DNA of 64,000 bases from Nitrospirae bacterium YQR-1 (GTDB lineage: Bacteria > Nitrospirota > Thermodesulfovibrionia > Thermodesulfovibrionales > Magnetobacteriaceae): positions 1-64,000 of the forward strand of contig JAMOBJ010000020.1 in the NCBI GenBank assembly GCA_039908095.1. The letters run 5' to 3'. A program made the position numbers and the translations under genes. The notes beneath the pieces are model-generated. The model had not been told where the DNA came from and ran no database searches. It worked only from the letters and a program-made list of their open reading frames with translations. Of the stretch, positions 36,082-45,182 are shown one piece after another; positions within the stretch are counted from its first letter, which is position 1; every line of letters starts with the position of its first letter.

Positions 36082-37722
36082 ATAATAACGGTTGAAAGCA
36101 ACAGATTGCCTTTAAACAAGGCATTATTTGTCATTCTTATAATTGTCTATTCCTTTGTATTTATAAAGGTGATAAATTATCATGCAGGGATTGTATTTTA
36201 TCCGCACCAATTGGACCCTGAAGAGTTAGGAATGGTTCTATCTACCGATTCTCTGCTTAAAGGCAAAAATCCATATGATTTTGTAAACCAGCCAATGTAT
36301 CTTAATCACTACGGCATCGTGTACAACTATATGGTAATCCCTATACACAAGTTAATAAAAATCATTTATCCTGCCGTCAATGGCGCACTCATTTTGTCAC
36401 ACAGAATGACTTCCGCTCTTTTTATTGTTTTATCTCTTGCTCTTTTTGCTTTGGTTATGTATGCACAGAGGCATAAAATTATATATGTTTATGGAGCAGT
36501 TATTGTACAATATGTCTCTTTATTACTCTTTAGCACTCCGCTTTCCAAGCCTGACGCTACCGGAACTTTTCTGTATTTATTAAGTGTTTTTATCCCGTGG
36601 CGGTTTAATTTCTCCGCCGCCGCTGTAATTATTAGTATTATTTTGGGAATTTCAGGGTTTTATACAAAAATGTATTTTGTTATCGGCACTGTTATTGTCA
36701 TATCATATGTAGTCCTGTTTATTTCTAAAAAAACGGGACTGATATATGCTGCTTACTTTGGCGTTTCATTTATTGTCTCTGCACTAATCATCAATTATAT
36801 GTATGAGTCATATTTTTACGATGTGCTGATATTGCATCTCTATAATAATCCGTTGCGCATAGATATGATGATAAAGCAATCAGCATGGTTTATGCTATGT
36901 AATTTCGGCCTTGTTATGTATTTATTGATTTCGTTAAGCAATAATCGATCTTATGCCGATGTGTTTAAGTATTTCAGAGATATGAACTTTCTAAACATGG
37001 GGGATCCTGTTTTTGCAAATAAAATCGATTTATTTTCATACGCAGCCCTTATAACTTTTTTGATGCTGGAGCTCAGGTTAGCCTGTAACGCCTCGTGGAT
37101 GACTTACTATTTTCAGCTTTTTTTACCTTTTTTTCTTCTTACCGTGCTCAATATAAAAATTGATTTTCTTAAATCAGCAACGTTGTTAGCCGCATTGTTG
37201 AGCTTAAACATATACAGTAGTTACTCTTTCTGTTTATACTCAAAACTAATAACACCGTTAACATTTGTAATGGATTTGCCCTCAAAGAGGTTCAGATCGG
37301 CGGGCTTGAAAAATCACTGGAAATTTATCAACAAGCTGGTTGAGGCAAATAGAAATGTTCTCGTATCAAAACACTTTAATTTTGTAGTTTTCAACATAGG
37401 CGGCAGAGTGTATGACACAGGTATCAACAGCTATCTTGACAGTACAATACCTAAGAGCAGGTTATTGAAAAAATTTTTTCCTGCTAATTTGCAACAGCGT
37501 AATAAAAATTTTGTAAATGACATTAATAATAAAATAAGTGAAAAGTATTTTGACCTGCTTATACTGACATATTCTAAAGGGGAGGGTGCTGAGCGTATAT
37601 TTTTCATCCCATGGTACATTCATGACGTTACGCTCTTTAGCAGTTACGATAAGAGCGGCCATTATTTTTCAACAGAGCAGTTGGCAAACTATGAATTTAT
37701 GGTTTTTACTCCTAAAAAATAG
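36082..37722 (+). CDS. multi-pass membrane protein, GT-C-like, paralogue of 4.2 kb gene; start codon ATA or TTG
   Basis: A 538- to 546-residue paralogue of the protein at 4237-5904, with about ten hydrophobic segments and a soluble tail; shared stretches include LLKGKNPYDFVN, YGIVYNYM, LSHRMT, WMTYY.QLFLPFF and NFVVFN. The first standard start codon is TTG 36106, but upstream in-frame codons (ITVESNR) align without gaps to the paralogue's N-terminus (MITVEDNK), and at DNA level ATAATAACGGTTGAA faces ATGATAACGGTTGAA. The ancestral start is therefore ATA at 36082; AGGA lies four bases before it. Either ATA is used or translation has moved to TTG 36106. The neighbour at 37.9 kb (convergent) is TMTC-like copy 2. 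Confidence 0.75.
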   Translation: MITVESNRLPLNKALFVILIIVYSFVFIKVINYHAGIVFYPHQLDPEELGMVLSTDSLLKGKNPYDFVNQPMYLNHYGIVYNYMVIPIHKLIKIIYPAVNGALILSHRMTSALFIVLSLALFALVMYAQRHKIIYVYGAVIVQYVSLLLFSTPLSKPDATGTFLYLLSVFIPWRFNFSAAAVIISIILGISGFYTKMYFVIGTVIVISYVVLFISKKTGLIYAAYFGVSFIVSALIINYMYESYFYDVLILHLYNNPLRIDMMIKQSAWFMLCNFGLVMYLLISLSNNRSYADVFKYFRDMNFLNMGDPVFANKIDLFSYAALITFLMLELRLACNASWMTYYFQLFLPFFLLTVLNIKIDFLKSATLLAALLSLNIYSSYSFCLYSKLITPLTFVMDLPSKRFRSAGLKNHWKFINKLVEANRNVLVSKHFNFVVFNIGGRVYDTGINSYLDSTIPKSRLLKKFFPANLQQRNKNFVNDINNKISEKYFDLLILTYSKGEGAERIFFIPWYIHDVTLFSSYDKSGHYFSTEQLANYEFMVFTPKK

Positions 37723-37774
37723 CCGGTGCACAGCCACGGTGATATTGCTCCCCAACAGTAGGGTAATACATCAT

Positions 37775-37918
37775 AATACCAATTCTAATTCAAAAGTATA
37801 ACGAGGCGGCAAGGAACAAGCGACGCCTCCCCTTACAGGGGATTCCCCTTTTAGGGGAGACGTTGAGGAGCTTGTGACGAAGCCAACAAAGTTAGACAAA
37901 TGAATTAGAATTGGAATA
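37775..37918. repeat. MITE-like dispersed repeat, copy 4 (full length, variant ends)
   Basis: Perfect 14-bp inverted ends CCAATTCTAATTCA (37779-37792) and TGAATTAGAATTGG (37901-37914). The core carries CGTCTCCCCT-type palindromes and AGCCAACAAAGTTAGAC, which aligns with the 39.6 kb copy. The right end overlaps the last codons of TMTC-like copy 2 and provides its stop. Confidence 0.8.
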
Positions 37919-39551
37919 AGTATTTTTCAGCTTCATCATAGCGCTTTAATTTAATCAGGGAATTGTAGAGCGCATTGAATGCCTCTGTGTCGGCTGGATC
38001 TTTTTTAAGATGCTCCTGAAGAAAATAAACAGCCCTGTCATGTTGGTTAATCTTTATCAGTGAAAGTGCAATCTGTTTATCTTTGTCTTTGCCCATATAT
38101 GATGAGATGAGCATATGTACTGCAGCCTCATCCGGCAATCCCTTTTTCATAAGTGCAAGGTACATGGAATAGTTGATTTTTCTGCTTGTAGGTACGATAC
38201 TAAGTCCGCGCGAAAATGCCTCTATAGCCTCATCCGTGCGTCCTGCTTCCATAAGAGCTAATCCGTAATTGTTATAAGCTACGAAATTATAGGGCGATAC
38301 CTTTATCGCCTGCTTATATAGGCTTTGGGAATCCCTCCATGAAGACGTTTGAAAATATGTCAATACGCAAAGAGCCGAAACAAAAAGAATAAAAACAGGA
38401 ATAAAGAAGTACCTTGTTTTTGGAAATCTTTTTATTAAGTCTTTAATACCAAAGCTCAACATTATATATATTCCCATCATTGGTATATATGTGTATCTAT
38501 CGGACATGGGGGCAAGCCCGATCTGAACAATCTGTATAACCGGCACAAGAGTACCAATATAAAAGAACCATCCGGTAATCAGGTATGGATACAGTTTTGA
38601 TTTCCAAAGAGCAAAAGCTGTAATTAGCAGCAATGCCGCAGCTTTTAAGATTATGGCAGGCCCGGGTGTCAGGGCAATGTAGGGATATATAACTGCAAGA
38701 CCTGTTGGATAGGCCAGCTTAATTAAATACTCTATGTAGGAGTTTATGGAGTTAAGAATCCTGAGTCCGGCAGGGAAAACCGTGAAATCAGAGATCACAC
38801 CGGCATCGTGTTGTAGTTTGAAGGTTATAATTGATGACAGCAGCGTAAAGACAAGAAAAGGCAACTTTTCAGTAAAAATTACTTGCCACCGTGTATTATT
38901 TAGCCTCTTAAGCGGCCAGAAATCTATTAATAATAGAACAAACGGTAAAGTTACAGCCATTGGTTTGGACATTAAGGCAAAGATAAAAAAAAGGATGGAT
39001 AAAAGATAAAGATTTCTTTTGTGCTCTGCTGCGTATTTTAAGTAACATATTATGCTTAAAAGCCAAAAGAGTGTAGAAAGAAGGTTTTTTCTTTCAGAAA
39101 TCCATGCAACGGATTCCACACCCAAAGGATGCACAGCAAAGACGGTGGCGGCACCGGTAGCTACAAATACATTACCCTCCGATATGAGCCAAAACAGCCT
39201 AAACAACAAACAAATATTTATAAGGTGAATAATCAGGTTTGTAAAATGGTGCCCCCCGGCACTCATACCAAACACAGAGACATCAGCCATGTGGGAAACC
39301 CATGTCAGCGGAAACCAGTTTGAATCATAATCGGCATTCAGTGCCCACTGTATGCCGCTGCCGGTTAAGCCATCAGCTATATTGGGATTTTCCTTTACAT
39401 ACCTGAGGTCGTCGTAGCTTACAAAATCAAAACCTGTAATCTGAATATAGAGGCCGGTTGTTACTATTATAATGAACAAAAGTGCTGAAAGCGCTTTGTT
39501 TTTAAAATGTCTTATATCCGGAGAATTTGTTACTTTTAAATTATTGGCCAT
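37905..39551 (-). CDS. TMTC-like membrane protein with C-terminal TPR repeats (copy 2 of 3)
   Basis: A 548-residue paralogue of the genes at 2.5 and 50 kb. TM1 spans about 20-38, followed by the outer-loop acidic pair D47-D48 (VSYDDLRY), FPLTWVSHMAD, and VHPLGVESVAWISERKN. About ten helices reach residue 415; TPR-type repeats fill about 425-548 (VAYNNYGLALMEAGRTDEAI). The last residues (LFQF) and TAA lie within repeat copy 4. ATG 39551 has TATAAC directly before it and a poorly spaced AGGA, so translation initiation may be weak. Predicted lipid-linked sugar transferase; substrate unknown. Confidence 0.85.
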   Translation of the reverse strand: MANNLKVTNSPDIRHFKNKALSALLFIIIVTTGLYIQITGFDFVSYDDLRYVKENPNIADGLTGSGIQWALNADYDSNWFPLTWVSHMADVSVFGMSAGGHHFTNLIIHLINICLLFRLFWLISEGNVFVATGAATVFAVHPLGVESVAWISERKNLLSTLFWLLSIICYLKYAAEHKRNLYLLSILFFIFALMSKPMAVTLPFVLLLIDFWPLKRLNNTRWQVIFTEKLPFLVFTLLSSIITFKLQHDAGVISDFTVFPAGLRILNSINSYIEYLIKLAYPTGLAVIYPYIALTPGPAIILKAAALLLITAFALWKSKLYPYLITGWFFYIGTLVPVIQIVQIGLAPMSDRYTYIPMMGIYIMLSFGIKDLIKRFPKTRYFFIPVFILFVSALCVLTYFQTSSWRDSQSLYKQAIKVSPYNFVAYNNYGLALMEAGRTDEAIEAFSRGLSIVPTSRKINYSMYLALMKKGLPDEAAVHMLISSYMGKDKDKQIALSLIKINQHDRAVYFLQEHLKKDPADTEAFNALYNSLIKLKRYDEAEKYLFQF

Positions 39552-39596
39552 GGTTATAGCAATGCGTAAATTTCCTAAACATGTCAGGCAGGGGCT

Positions 39597-39740
39597 TTAT
39601 ATCGGGTTGCATTCATTCGATTAACTTTGTCGGCATCGTCGATGGCTCCTTGACGTCTCCCCTAAGGACAATCCCCTATGAGGAGAGGAGTCGCCTGTTC
39701 CCAGCCGCCTGCGTTTACTTCTGAATGCAACTTGGTATAA
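39597..39740. repeat. MITE-like dispersed repeat, copy 5 (full length)
   Basis: Ends TTATATCGGGTTGCATTCA and TGAATGCAACTTGGTATAA are inverted repeats with two or three mismatches; 144 bp long. Core: CGATTAACTTTGTCGGC, GGCTCCTTGACGTCTCCCCT and a second palindromic block. Lies between the TMTC-like gene and the protease-domain gene. No ORF inside. Confidence 0.8.
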
Positions 39741-39776
39741 GGTAAGGAGCAGGCAAGTAAAAATGAAAAGAAAATC

Positions 39777-40247
39777 TTAAAACCCATAATGGTTGCCGTC
39801 GTTACATGTATATCCTGTCAGATTGCGTTTAGGATTAGTAGTGCCCTGAAAACATGACATTCCTACCGATTCACAAGTTCCGGTTGATATTTCCATCTTC
39901 AATCCATATGCGATATCTGTTCCGCTTGTGTCACCGGATATATCAACGGAGGTTGAGCCGGATTTAATACTTTTGCCGCTGAAAGTTAATAATGCGGATT
40001 TTTTACCGGCTATAGAAATGGTTGTTGAGTTTGGACTCTGAGACGGTGATGTGGATGAGCTGCTTGACATCACAGTAAAGGTAACTGTTGCGCTGTCTGA
40101 TGTAGTATTTGCTATCCAGCAGTAGGTTACTACGCCGGTATTTGTATGTAAAAAAGGCATATTGTACGTAACGGTTGCATGAACATTAATGCAGCAAAAT
40201 GCAGAAATTATTAAGGTTTGTATAATAGTTATAAGAAGTCTTAACAA
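39777..40247 (-). CDS. secreted stand-alone copy of the protease C-terminal domain
   Basis: A 156-residue secreted protein: signal peptide of about 24 residues (hydrophobic core LLITIIQTLIISAF, cut after VHA) followed by one domain of about 131 residues. That domain is about 70% identical by eye to the C-terminal 136 residues of the adjacent protease (shared ISIAGKK.ALLTF.GKSIK, SGSTSVDISGD, GMSCFQGTT.PKRNL). It lies 21 bp downstream on the same strand. It is a tandem partial duplication that gained or kept a secretion signal. The beta-rich, Ser/Thr-rich domain may bind a surface or substrate; its function is unknown. Confidence 0.8.
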   Translation of the reverse strand: MLRLLITIIQTLIISAFCCINVHATVTYNMPFLHTNTGVVTYCWIANTTSDSATVTFTVMSSSSSTSPSQSPNSTTISIAGKKSALLTFSGKSIKSGSTSVDISGDTSGTDIAYGLKMEISTGTCESVGMSCFQGTTNPKRNLTGYTCNDGNHYGF

Positions 40248-40268
40248 AGCAATCCTCGTAGTTTAGCG

Positions 40269-42032
40269 TTAAAAATCGTAATGGTTGTTGGCGTCACGGC
40301 AGGTGTAACCCTTAAGATTTCGCTTAGGACTGGTAGTGCCCTGAAAACATGACATCCCTATAGTTTCACATGTAGCATTAGAGCCGCTTATTGTCAGTAC
40401 TATTTTTAGTCCGTATGCTACGTCGGTTCCGCTTATATCACCGGATATATCGACGGAGGTTGAGCCGGATTTAATACTTTTGCCTGTGAAAGTTAACAAT
40501 GCTGTTTTTTTGCCGGCTATCGATATGGTTTTAGTTTTTGCCGACTGGGAGGGAGACGAGGATGAGTTGTTTGACATAACTGTAAATGTTGCCGTGGCGG
40601 TATCCGTCGTAGTGTTTGAGAGCCAACAGTAGGAAATTGCAGCGGAATTTGTATGTAGATAAGGCATATTGTACGTAACCGTTGAACCGGCGTAGGTGGA
40701 AGATGAGCTAAGATATGTGGAAAGTCCATAGTTGTATGATTTGGCAAATTTACCATAGACGCCGAGCCTTGCGGAGCTGCTACATGTTTGATTTTGCTGT
40801 CCGCCATACAACTGACCTACAACCTCACCGGTGGATTTTAGCATAAGAGGGGAACCGGATGAGCCATCCTCGGTTATTCCTGAGTTCCAGCTTACTGTTA
40901 CAAAATCATTATTATTTATACCACTCCACGTATAACCTGTGGAAACACTGCCCTCGGATATTCTTTCATAACTGCCGGCAGGATAATGAATCCCTACCAC
41001 TGTGTCACTGATGTCGTCTGTGGTCCAGCCAAGATAATAAGTGCCTGAAGGTGGGCTGCTATTTAGCTTAAGCAGTGTAAAATCAGTGCCGTCACTTGCA
41101 GATTTTCCTGTAACATATTCAGCACCGCTAACCTGTGTGGTACTGGAGACACTCGGCGCTGAGCCGTTACAGCTACTGGTTCTGTAGCCGAAATACGCAA
41201 TAAGAGAGGATGCCTCACTGTTGGAAGATATACAGTGGTTGGCGGTGAGAAACCAGTTTGTATTAGAAGCGGCTGAGTCGGCTATCATAGCCCCGGAGCA
41301 AACATACCCCCCACTGCTTTTTTCAAAGTACATTAAGGCTACGGCGTTTTTATACGTAGCGGCGGCCGCTGATGAGCAATTCACGTCAACATTGCACGAT
41401 AGTGCCGATGATTTTGTTGCGGAACTTAACGGATTAGCAAAACCATAACTTATTTTATCAACTATAAGATCTGCGGCGTCTGTACCCTCACCCCCCATAA
41501 TTTCCAGAAAAAGAATCTCCCCTTCAACAACAGGCCCCCAGAAAGCATCGCTGGAGTCGCCCTCTACCGGCCCATAAGCAGATGATTGCCCTTGCAGACC
41601 ATAGACAAAGAGGTTGGCATTTGCAGGAATTTTCTTAAAGTGTGCTCTGATAAAGACTGCATCTTTAGCGTATATGGCTGCACGTTTTGAACTTAAACCG
41701 TCTTTTGTTTGTAAATCTCTGAGGTATGGTGTAAACATGGATTTCCCTGCCTCAGGGATATCAACATGTGTCGAAACCTGGTACAGCTTAGTGCCGTTAG
41801 ATGATTTAGACTTCAACATACCTATCTTATCGGTTGGAATCGGCACTGTCAGCAGTTCAGAGCTAAGAATTTTTATATCGTAATTAAGAGTTTTTATATG
41901 TGGGTCAGTTTTTTTAGGTGTTGTGGAAAGGAGTTGGCTTGGTGGTACGCTGAAAGCTTCAACAAAAGTGACAAATAAAAAAAACACCATAATTAAAGCT
42001 GCTAACCGGCTTATCTTTTCGTTAGATAACAT
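40269..42032 (-). CDS. secreted trypsin-like serine protease with C-terminal accessory domain
   Basis: A 587-residue exported S1-fold protease. Signal peptide about 1-26 (LAALIMVFFLFVTFVEAF), then a beta-rich region (about 30-210), then the protease core: His in WFLTANHCISS (about 267), Asp in GTDFTLLKL (about 315) and Ser in EDGSSGSPLML (about 392). The order and spacing resemble Lys-C/achromobacter protease-type endopeptidases. Residues 452-587 are the accessory domain duplicated in the next gene, with four cysteines. Secreted or surface-bound degradative enzyme. Confidence 0.88.
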   Translation of the reverse strand: MLSNEKISRLAALIMVFFLFVTFVEAFSVPPSQLLSTTPKKTDPHIKTLNYDIKILSSELLTVPIPTDKIGMLKSKSSNGTKLYQVSTHVDIPEAGKSMFTPYLRDLQTKDGLSSKRAAIYAKDAVFIRAHFKKIPANANLFVYGLQGQSSAYGPVEGDSSDAFWGPVVEGEILFLEIMGGEGTDAADLIVDKISYGFANPLSSATKSSALSCNVDVNCSSAAAATYKNAVALMYFEKSSGGYVCSGAMIADSAASNTNWFLTANHCISSNSEASSLIAYFGYRTSSCNGSAPSVSSTTQVSGAEYVTGKSASDGTDFTLLKLNSSPPSGTYYLGWTTDDISDTVVGIHYPAGSYERISEGSVSTGYTWSGINNNDFVTVSWNSGITEDGSSGSPLMLKSTGEVVGQLYGGQQNQTCSSSARLGVYGKFAKSYNYGLSTYLSSSSTYAGSTVTYNMPYLHTNSAAISYCWLSNTTTDTATATFTVMSNNSSSSPSQSAKTKTISIAGKKTALLTFTGKSIKSGSTSVDISGDISGTDVAYGLKIVLTISGSNATCETIGMSCFQGTTSPKRNLKGYTCRDANNHYDF

Positions 42033-42038
42033 CAGATG

Positions 42039-42413
42039 TCACTTTCGTAATCGATGAGCGTCTTTGCTTTTGCGCTCTTTGGGGTACACGCCGAAACGAG
42101 GGTCGTTTCTGAGTACAATTTCAGCGATAAGTGTCGCCGCTGATTCAAAATCCTCGGTTTCTTCCGGCAGATACAGCCATTTTTTTAAAACAGGATGTTG
42201 TACTACCGTGTCAAATTCCTTTATGATGGATTGGTGGTATTGTTTTTCGGTTGGGATCAGCAATCCGTTCCACGGCTCCTCACCGGATGATATTACTAAG
42301 GCGATTTTCCCATAGAGATAGCAGGCAAGGCAGCCAAACATATGCTTCTCTATATAGCTTGGCTCTGCCTCTAACGGCTCAAAAATCCATCGCAGCGGGT
42401 GTTGTTTTTTCAT
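42039..42413 (-). CDS. TfoX/YjbR-like small protein (tentative)
   Basis: A 124-residue soluble protein. KHMFGCLACYLYGKIALVI recalls the MFG..xLY region of TfoX N-terminal or MmcQ/YjbR-type folds, followed by WNGLLIPTEKQYHQS and a basic tail. No catalytic motif is visible. It sits 6 bp upstream of the protease gene and 47 bp after argS, all on the minus strand. The name is only a fold-level guess. Confidence 0.6.
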   Translation of the reverse strand: MKKQHPLRWIFEPLEAEPSYIEKHMFGCLACYLYGKIALVISSGEEPWNGLLIPTEKQYHQSIIKEFDTVVQHPVLKKWLYLPEETEDFESAATLIAEIVLRNDPRFGVYPKERKSKDAHRLRK

Positions 42414-42459
42414 ATTTTATCGCTTATGCCATTTTAAACCGTTTGAAACTGCTGAGTTC

Positions 42460-44139
42460 TTACATTTTTTCCGGGGCTGTTATCCCGAGAATCTTTAGCC
42501 CTGCCTCAATTATTATCTTAACAGACTCACATAGTATAAGTCGTGCATGGGTCAGTCTGAGTGCTTCCGGTCCATTGTCGGTGCTTTCAGGGCTAAGTAT
42601 CCGGTACTTATTGTAGTAGGGATGAAACATGCCGGAGAGTTCCTGAAGGTAGAAGGTTATCCTGTGGGGCTCACGTGCACGGACTGCGTTTTCAAATATC
42701 AGAGGGTAGAGAATGAGTTTTTTTATGATTTGGAGCTCCTCCGGTTTATCCAGAGCTGAAAGATCAATATCCATATCTCTGAAAGACGTTTGAACGTTTC
42801 TCTCTGTTGCTTTATTAAATATGCTGTTTATCCTTGCATATGCATATTGAACATAAAAGACAGGGTTTTCGGCTGATTGTGCCTTTGCTGCGTCAAGGTC
42901 AAACTCCAGTTGGCTGTCAGGTCTCCGTGTAAGAAATATAAACCGTGCGGTATCAGCTCCTATTTCATCCATTAAATCCTTAAGAGTGATAAACTCACCG
43001 GCACGTTTGGACATCTGAACCGGCGCACCACCCCTAAGCAGCGACACCATCTGAACCAGCAGCACGGTAAGTTTTGAGTCGTCAAATCCAGCCGCCTTGA
43101 TTGCCGCCTTTACGCGCGGTATGTAACCGTGGTGGTCTGCTCCCCAGATGTTTAAACACTCGTCAAACCCTCGTTGGAATTTCTGTATATGATATGAAAT
43201 ATCAGAGGCAAAGTACGTGTAGCTGCCGTCGCTTTTTATTATAACTCTGTCTTTTTCATCGCCAAGGGCGGTTGCCTTAAACCAAACAGCACCGTCTTGT
43301 TCATAGATATACCCACGTTGCCTTAGCATCTCAATAGAGCCGGTAACTGTACCGCTGTTAAAGAGTTCCCGCTCGCTTTGCCATCTGTCAAAGGTTACGC
43401 TAAAGCTGCTTAAGTCTTCCTCAATCCACTTAAGCATTTTTTTATACGAGTAATCAATAAAAACAGTTGAAACATCCGTAAAGTCATTTTTTAACAGAGA
43501 ATCACCATGGCTTTCTGCTATCTCCTTTGCTATGACCTCTACATAATCACCCCTGTAACCATCCTCAGGAAAGGGATATTGTGAGTTAAACAGTGAGTGA
43601 TAAATAGAAAAAACCGATTGGCCGAGAAGGGAGACCTGCCTGCCTGCATCGTTTATATAAAACTCTTTTACTACCTCAAAACCGGAGGCTGACAGAAGAT
43701 TGGCAAGTGCTGCACCGATGGCGGCTCCCCTGCCATGTCCCAAATGCAGTGGTCCTGTGGGGTTAGCGCTTACAAACTCTATTTGTACTTTCTTCCCAGC
43801 CCCCTGCTCCAGTCGCAAAAAGCTCTCACTGTCGTTATAGAGCAGCTTTAAACGATTGTAGAGAAAGGCACTCTTAAGGTGAAAGTTTATAAATCCGGGA
43901 CCGAGAATCTCTATTTTTTCAAACATACTGTTTATCTCAGTGTGAGCGTTGAGGTTTGAAATAATAGCCTCGGCAATTTTTCTGGGCGGTGAGTTTAACT
44001 TACCGGATAAGTTCATGGCTACAGGAGTTGAAATATCCCCCTGCCCCTGCCGCCTTGGCATCTCCACCTCGGCAAAGTCTAAAGTAACTCCCATGCCTTT
44101 AACTGCATCCAATATGAATTTTCCTATCATGTGAAACAA
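42460..44139 (-). CDS. argS: arginyl-tRNA synthetase
   Basis: A 559-residue class I synthetase charging tRNA-Arg. The HIGH motif appears as PTGPLHLGHGRG and the KMSK-like loop as VQMSKRAGEF; the N-terminal ArgS additional domain starts the protein (ISTPVAMNLSGKLNSPP) and the C-terminal DALR anticodon-binding domain ends it. Length is normal. AAAAGGAAC precedes the ATG. Confidence 0.97.
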   Translation of the reverse strand: MFHMIGKFILDAVKGMGVTLDFAEVEMPRRQGQGDISTPVAMNLSGKLNSPPRKIAEAIISNLNAHTEINSMFEKIEILGPGFINFHLKSAFLYNRLKLLYNDSESFLRLEQGAGKKVQIEFVSANPTGPLHLGHGRGAAIGAALANLLSASGFEVVKEFYINDAGRQVSLLGQSVFSIYHSLFNSQYPFPEDGYRGDYVEVIAKEIAESHGDSLLKNDFTDVSTVFIDYSYKKMLKWIEEDLSSFSVTFDRWQSERELFNSGTVTGSIEMLRQRGYIYEQDGAVWFKATALGDEKDRVIIKSDGSYTYFASDISYHIQKFQRGFDECLNIWGADHHGYIPRVKAAIKAAGFDDSKLTVLLVQMVSLLRGGAPVQMSKRAGEFITLKDLMDEIGADTARFIFLTRRPDSQLEFDLDAAKAQSAENPVFYVQYAYARINSIFNKATERNVQTSFRDMDIDLSALDKPEELQIIKKLILYPLIFENAVRAREPHRITFYLQELSGMFHPYYNKYRILSPESTDNGPEALRLTHARLILCESVKIIIEAGLKILGITAPEKM

Positions 44140-44207
44140 GTTCCTTTTCTAAATGTATTTACCTGATAAGGTAACATAGTCTTCTTTATTGAGGCAATTG
44201 CGATGAT

Positions 44208-44223
44208 TGTGATTTAAATCAGC
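44208..44223. promoter_or_regulatory. Crp/Fnr-type operator candidate
   Basis: TGTGATTTAAATCAGC contains the perfect 12-bp palindrome TGATTTAAATCA (44210-44221) and fits TGTGA-N6-TCA, the Crp/Fnr half-site arrangement. It lies five bases upstream of the -35 box at 44228. Confidence 0.5.
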
Positions 44224-44227
44224 CGTA

Positions 44228-44256
44228 TTGACTATTTAATCTTATTTTGTTAAACT
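44228..44256 (+). promoter_or_regulatory. sigma-70-type promoter of the PAS/GGDEF-pilB operon
   Basis: TTGACT (44228-44233), 17-bp spacer, TAAACT (44251-44256). The predicted start is about 27 bp ahead of the GTG at 44290; GGAGAGG is the ribosome site. Confidence 0.6.
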
Positions 44257-44289
44257 GCAATGAGTGCTTTGTAACTGAGGAGAGGCATT

Positions 44290-45168
44290 GTGAATATAAT
44301 GACGGATATAAACATACATTCTGTTTTAGACCACCTTAACGACGGCCTGTGTCTGCTGGATTCAGAAAGAAAGATAATATTTTGGAACAGAGCTGCAGAG
44401 ACAATATCAGGATTCAGTAGTTCCGAGGTTACAGGTAATCATAATACGCAGAGCATTATTACTCATGTGACTTCAGACGGAGTATTGTTGGCAAATGAGA
44501 CTTGTTTGCTGACAAAAACTTACAATGACGGAGCAGAGCGGGAATCGGAGGCTTACATCCGGCACAAGGACGGGCGGCATATATACGTGCACTCCCGCAT
44601 ATTTCCACTTTGGAGTAAAGACCGTTTGGGTATTGTAGGGATAGGCGAGGTATTTACCGACAGACGGCCCCTTCACAGAGGCACAGAGCCGGTCTCCATT
44701 TGCACAAGGGAGTGCTGTGAGAGTATTCTTCAGGCAAAACTGGACACACTGAATAAAACAGGGATAGCTTTTGGGCTTTTTCTAGTTGCAATTGACCAGA
44801 TAGAGGGTAACACAGACACTTTGGGTGCAAACTCTGAGGCTGGAAATGATGAAATTTTGGAGATGCTGAGACAGAGGATTGTAAAGGCAATACGGGGAAA
44901 TGACAAGATTGGTTTATGGGGAACATATATATTGATGGTTATTACCAATAATGTGGAGGACAGTAACATCAGAATGATTGGTGAGCGTCTCTTTAAAGTT
45001 GTTTGTGTAAAAGAGGTGTCGGTAAATTCAGTTTCATTTACACCGACTGTTTCTGTTGGGGCAACTGTGGCAAATATTGGGGATACAGTGACCACAATCA
45101 TAAAAAGGGCTGACAGAGCTATGAATCAAAGCCTTACCTCCGGTGGAAACCGTATCAGCATAATTTAG
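44290..45168 (+). CDS. PAS domain protein with a degenerate GGDEF domain
   Basis: A 292-residue soluble protein. Residues 8-130 form a PAS domain (LNDGLCLLDSERKIIFWNRAAE). Residues about 135-290 follow the diguanylate cyclase fold (ILQAKLDTLNKTG, RIVKAIRGNDKIG, VSVGATVANIGDT, IIKRADRAM), but the signature is replaced by LWGTYILMVI, so no GG[D/E]EF loop remains and cyclase activity is very unlikely. It could bind GTP or c-di-GMP, or serve as a protein-interaction module. GTG start with GGAGAGG upstream; pilB follows 14 bp later. Confidence 0.85.
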   Translation: MNIMTDINIHSVLDHLNDGLCLLDSERKIIFWNRAAETISGFSSSEVTGNHNTQSIITHVTSDGVLLANETCLLTKTYNDGAERESEAYIRHKDGRHIYVHSRIFPLWSKDRLGIVGIGEVFTDRRPLHRGTEPVSICTRECCESILQAKLDTLNKTGIAFGLFLVAIDQIEGNTDTLGANSEAGNDEILEMLRQRIVKAIRGNDKIGLWGTYILMVITNNVEDSNIRMIGERLFKVVCVKEVSVNSVSFTPTVSVGATVANIGDTVTTIIKRADRAMNQSLTSGGNRISII

Positions 45169-45182
45169 GAGACAGCAATACA

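Noticed and set aside
40517..40807. 96-codon minus-strand ORF in another frame of the protease gene
   Set aside because: It is a shadow of the protease coding sequence with Pro/Ser-rich composition and no independent support.
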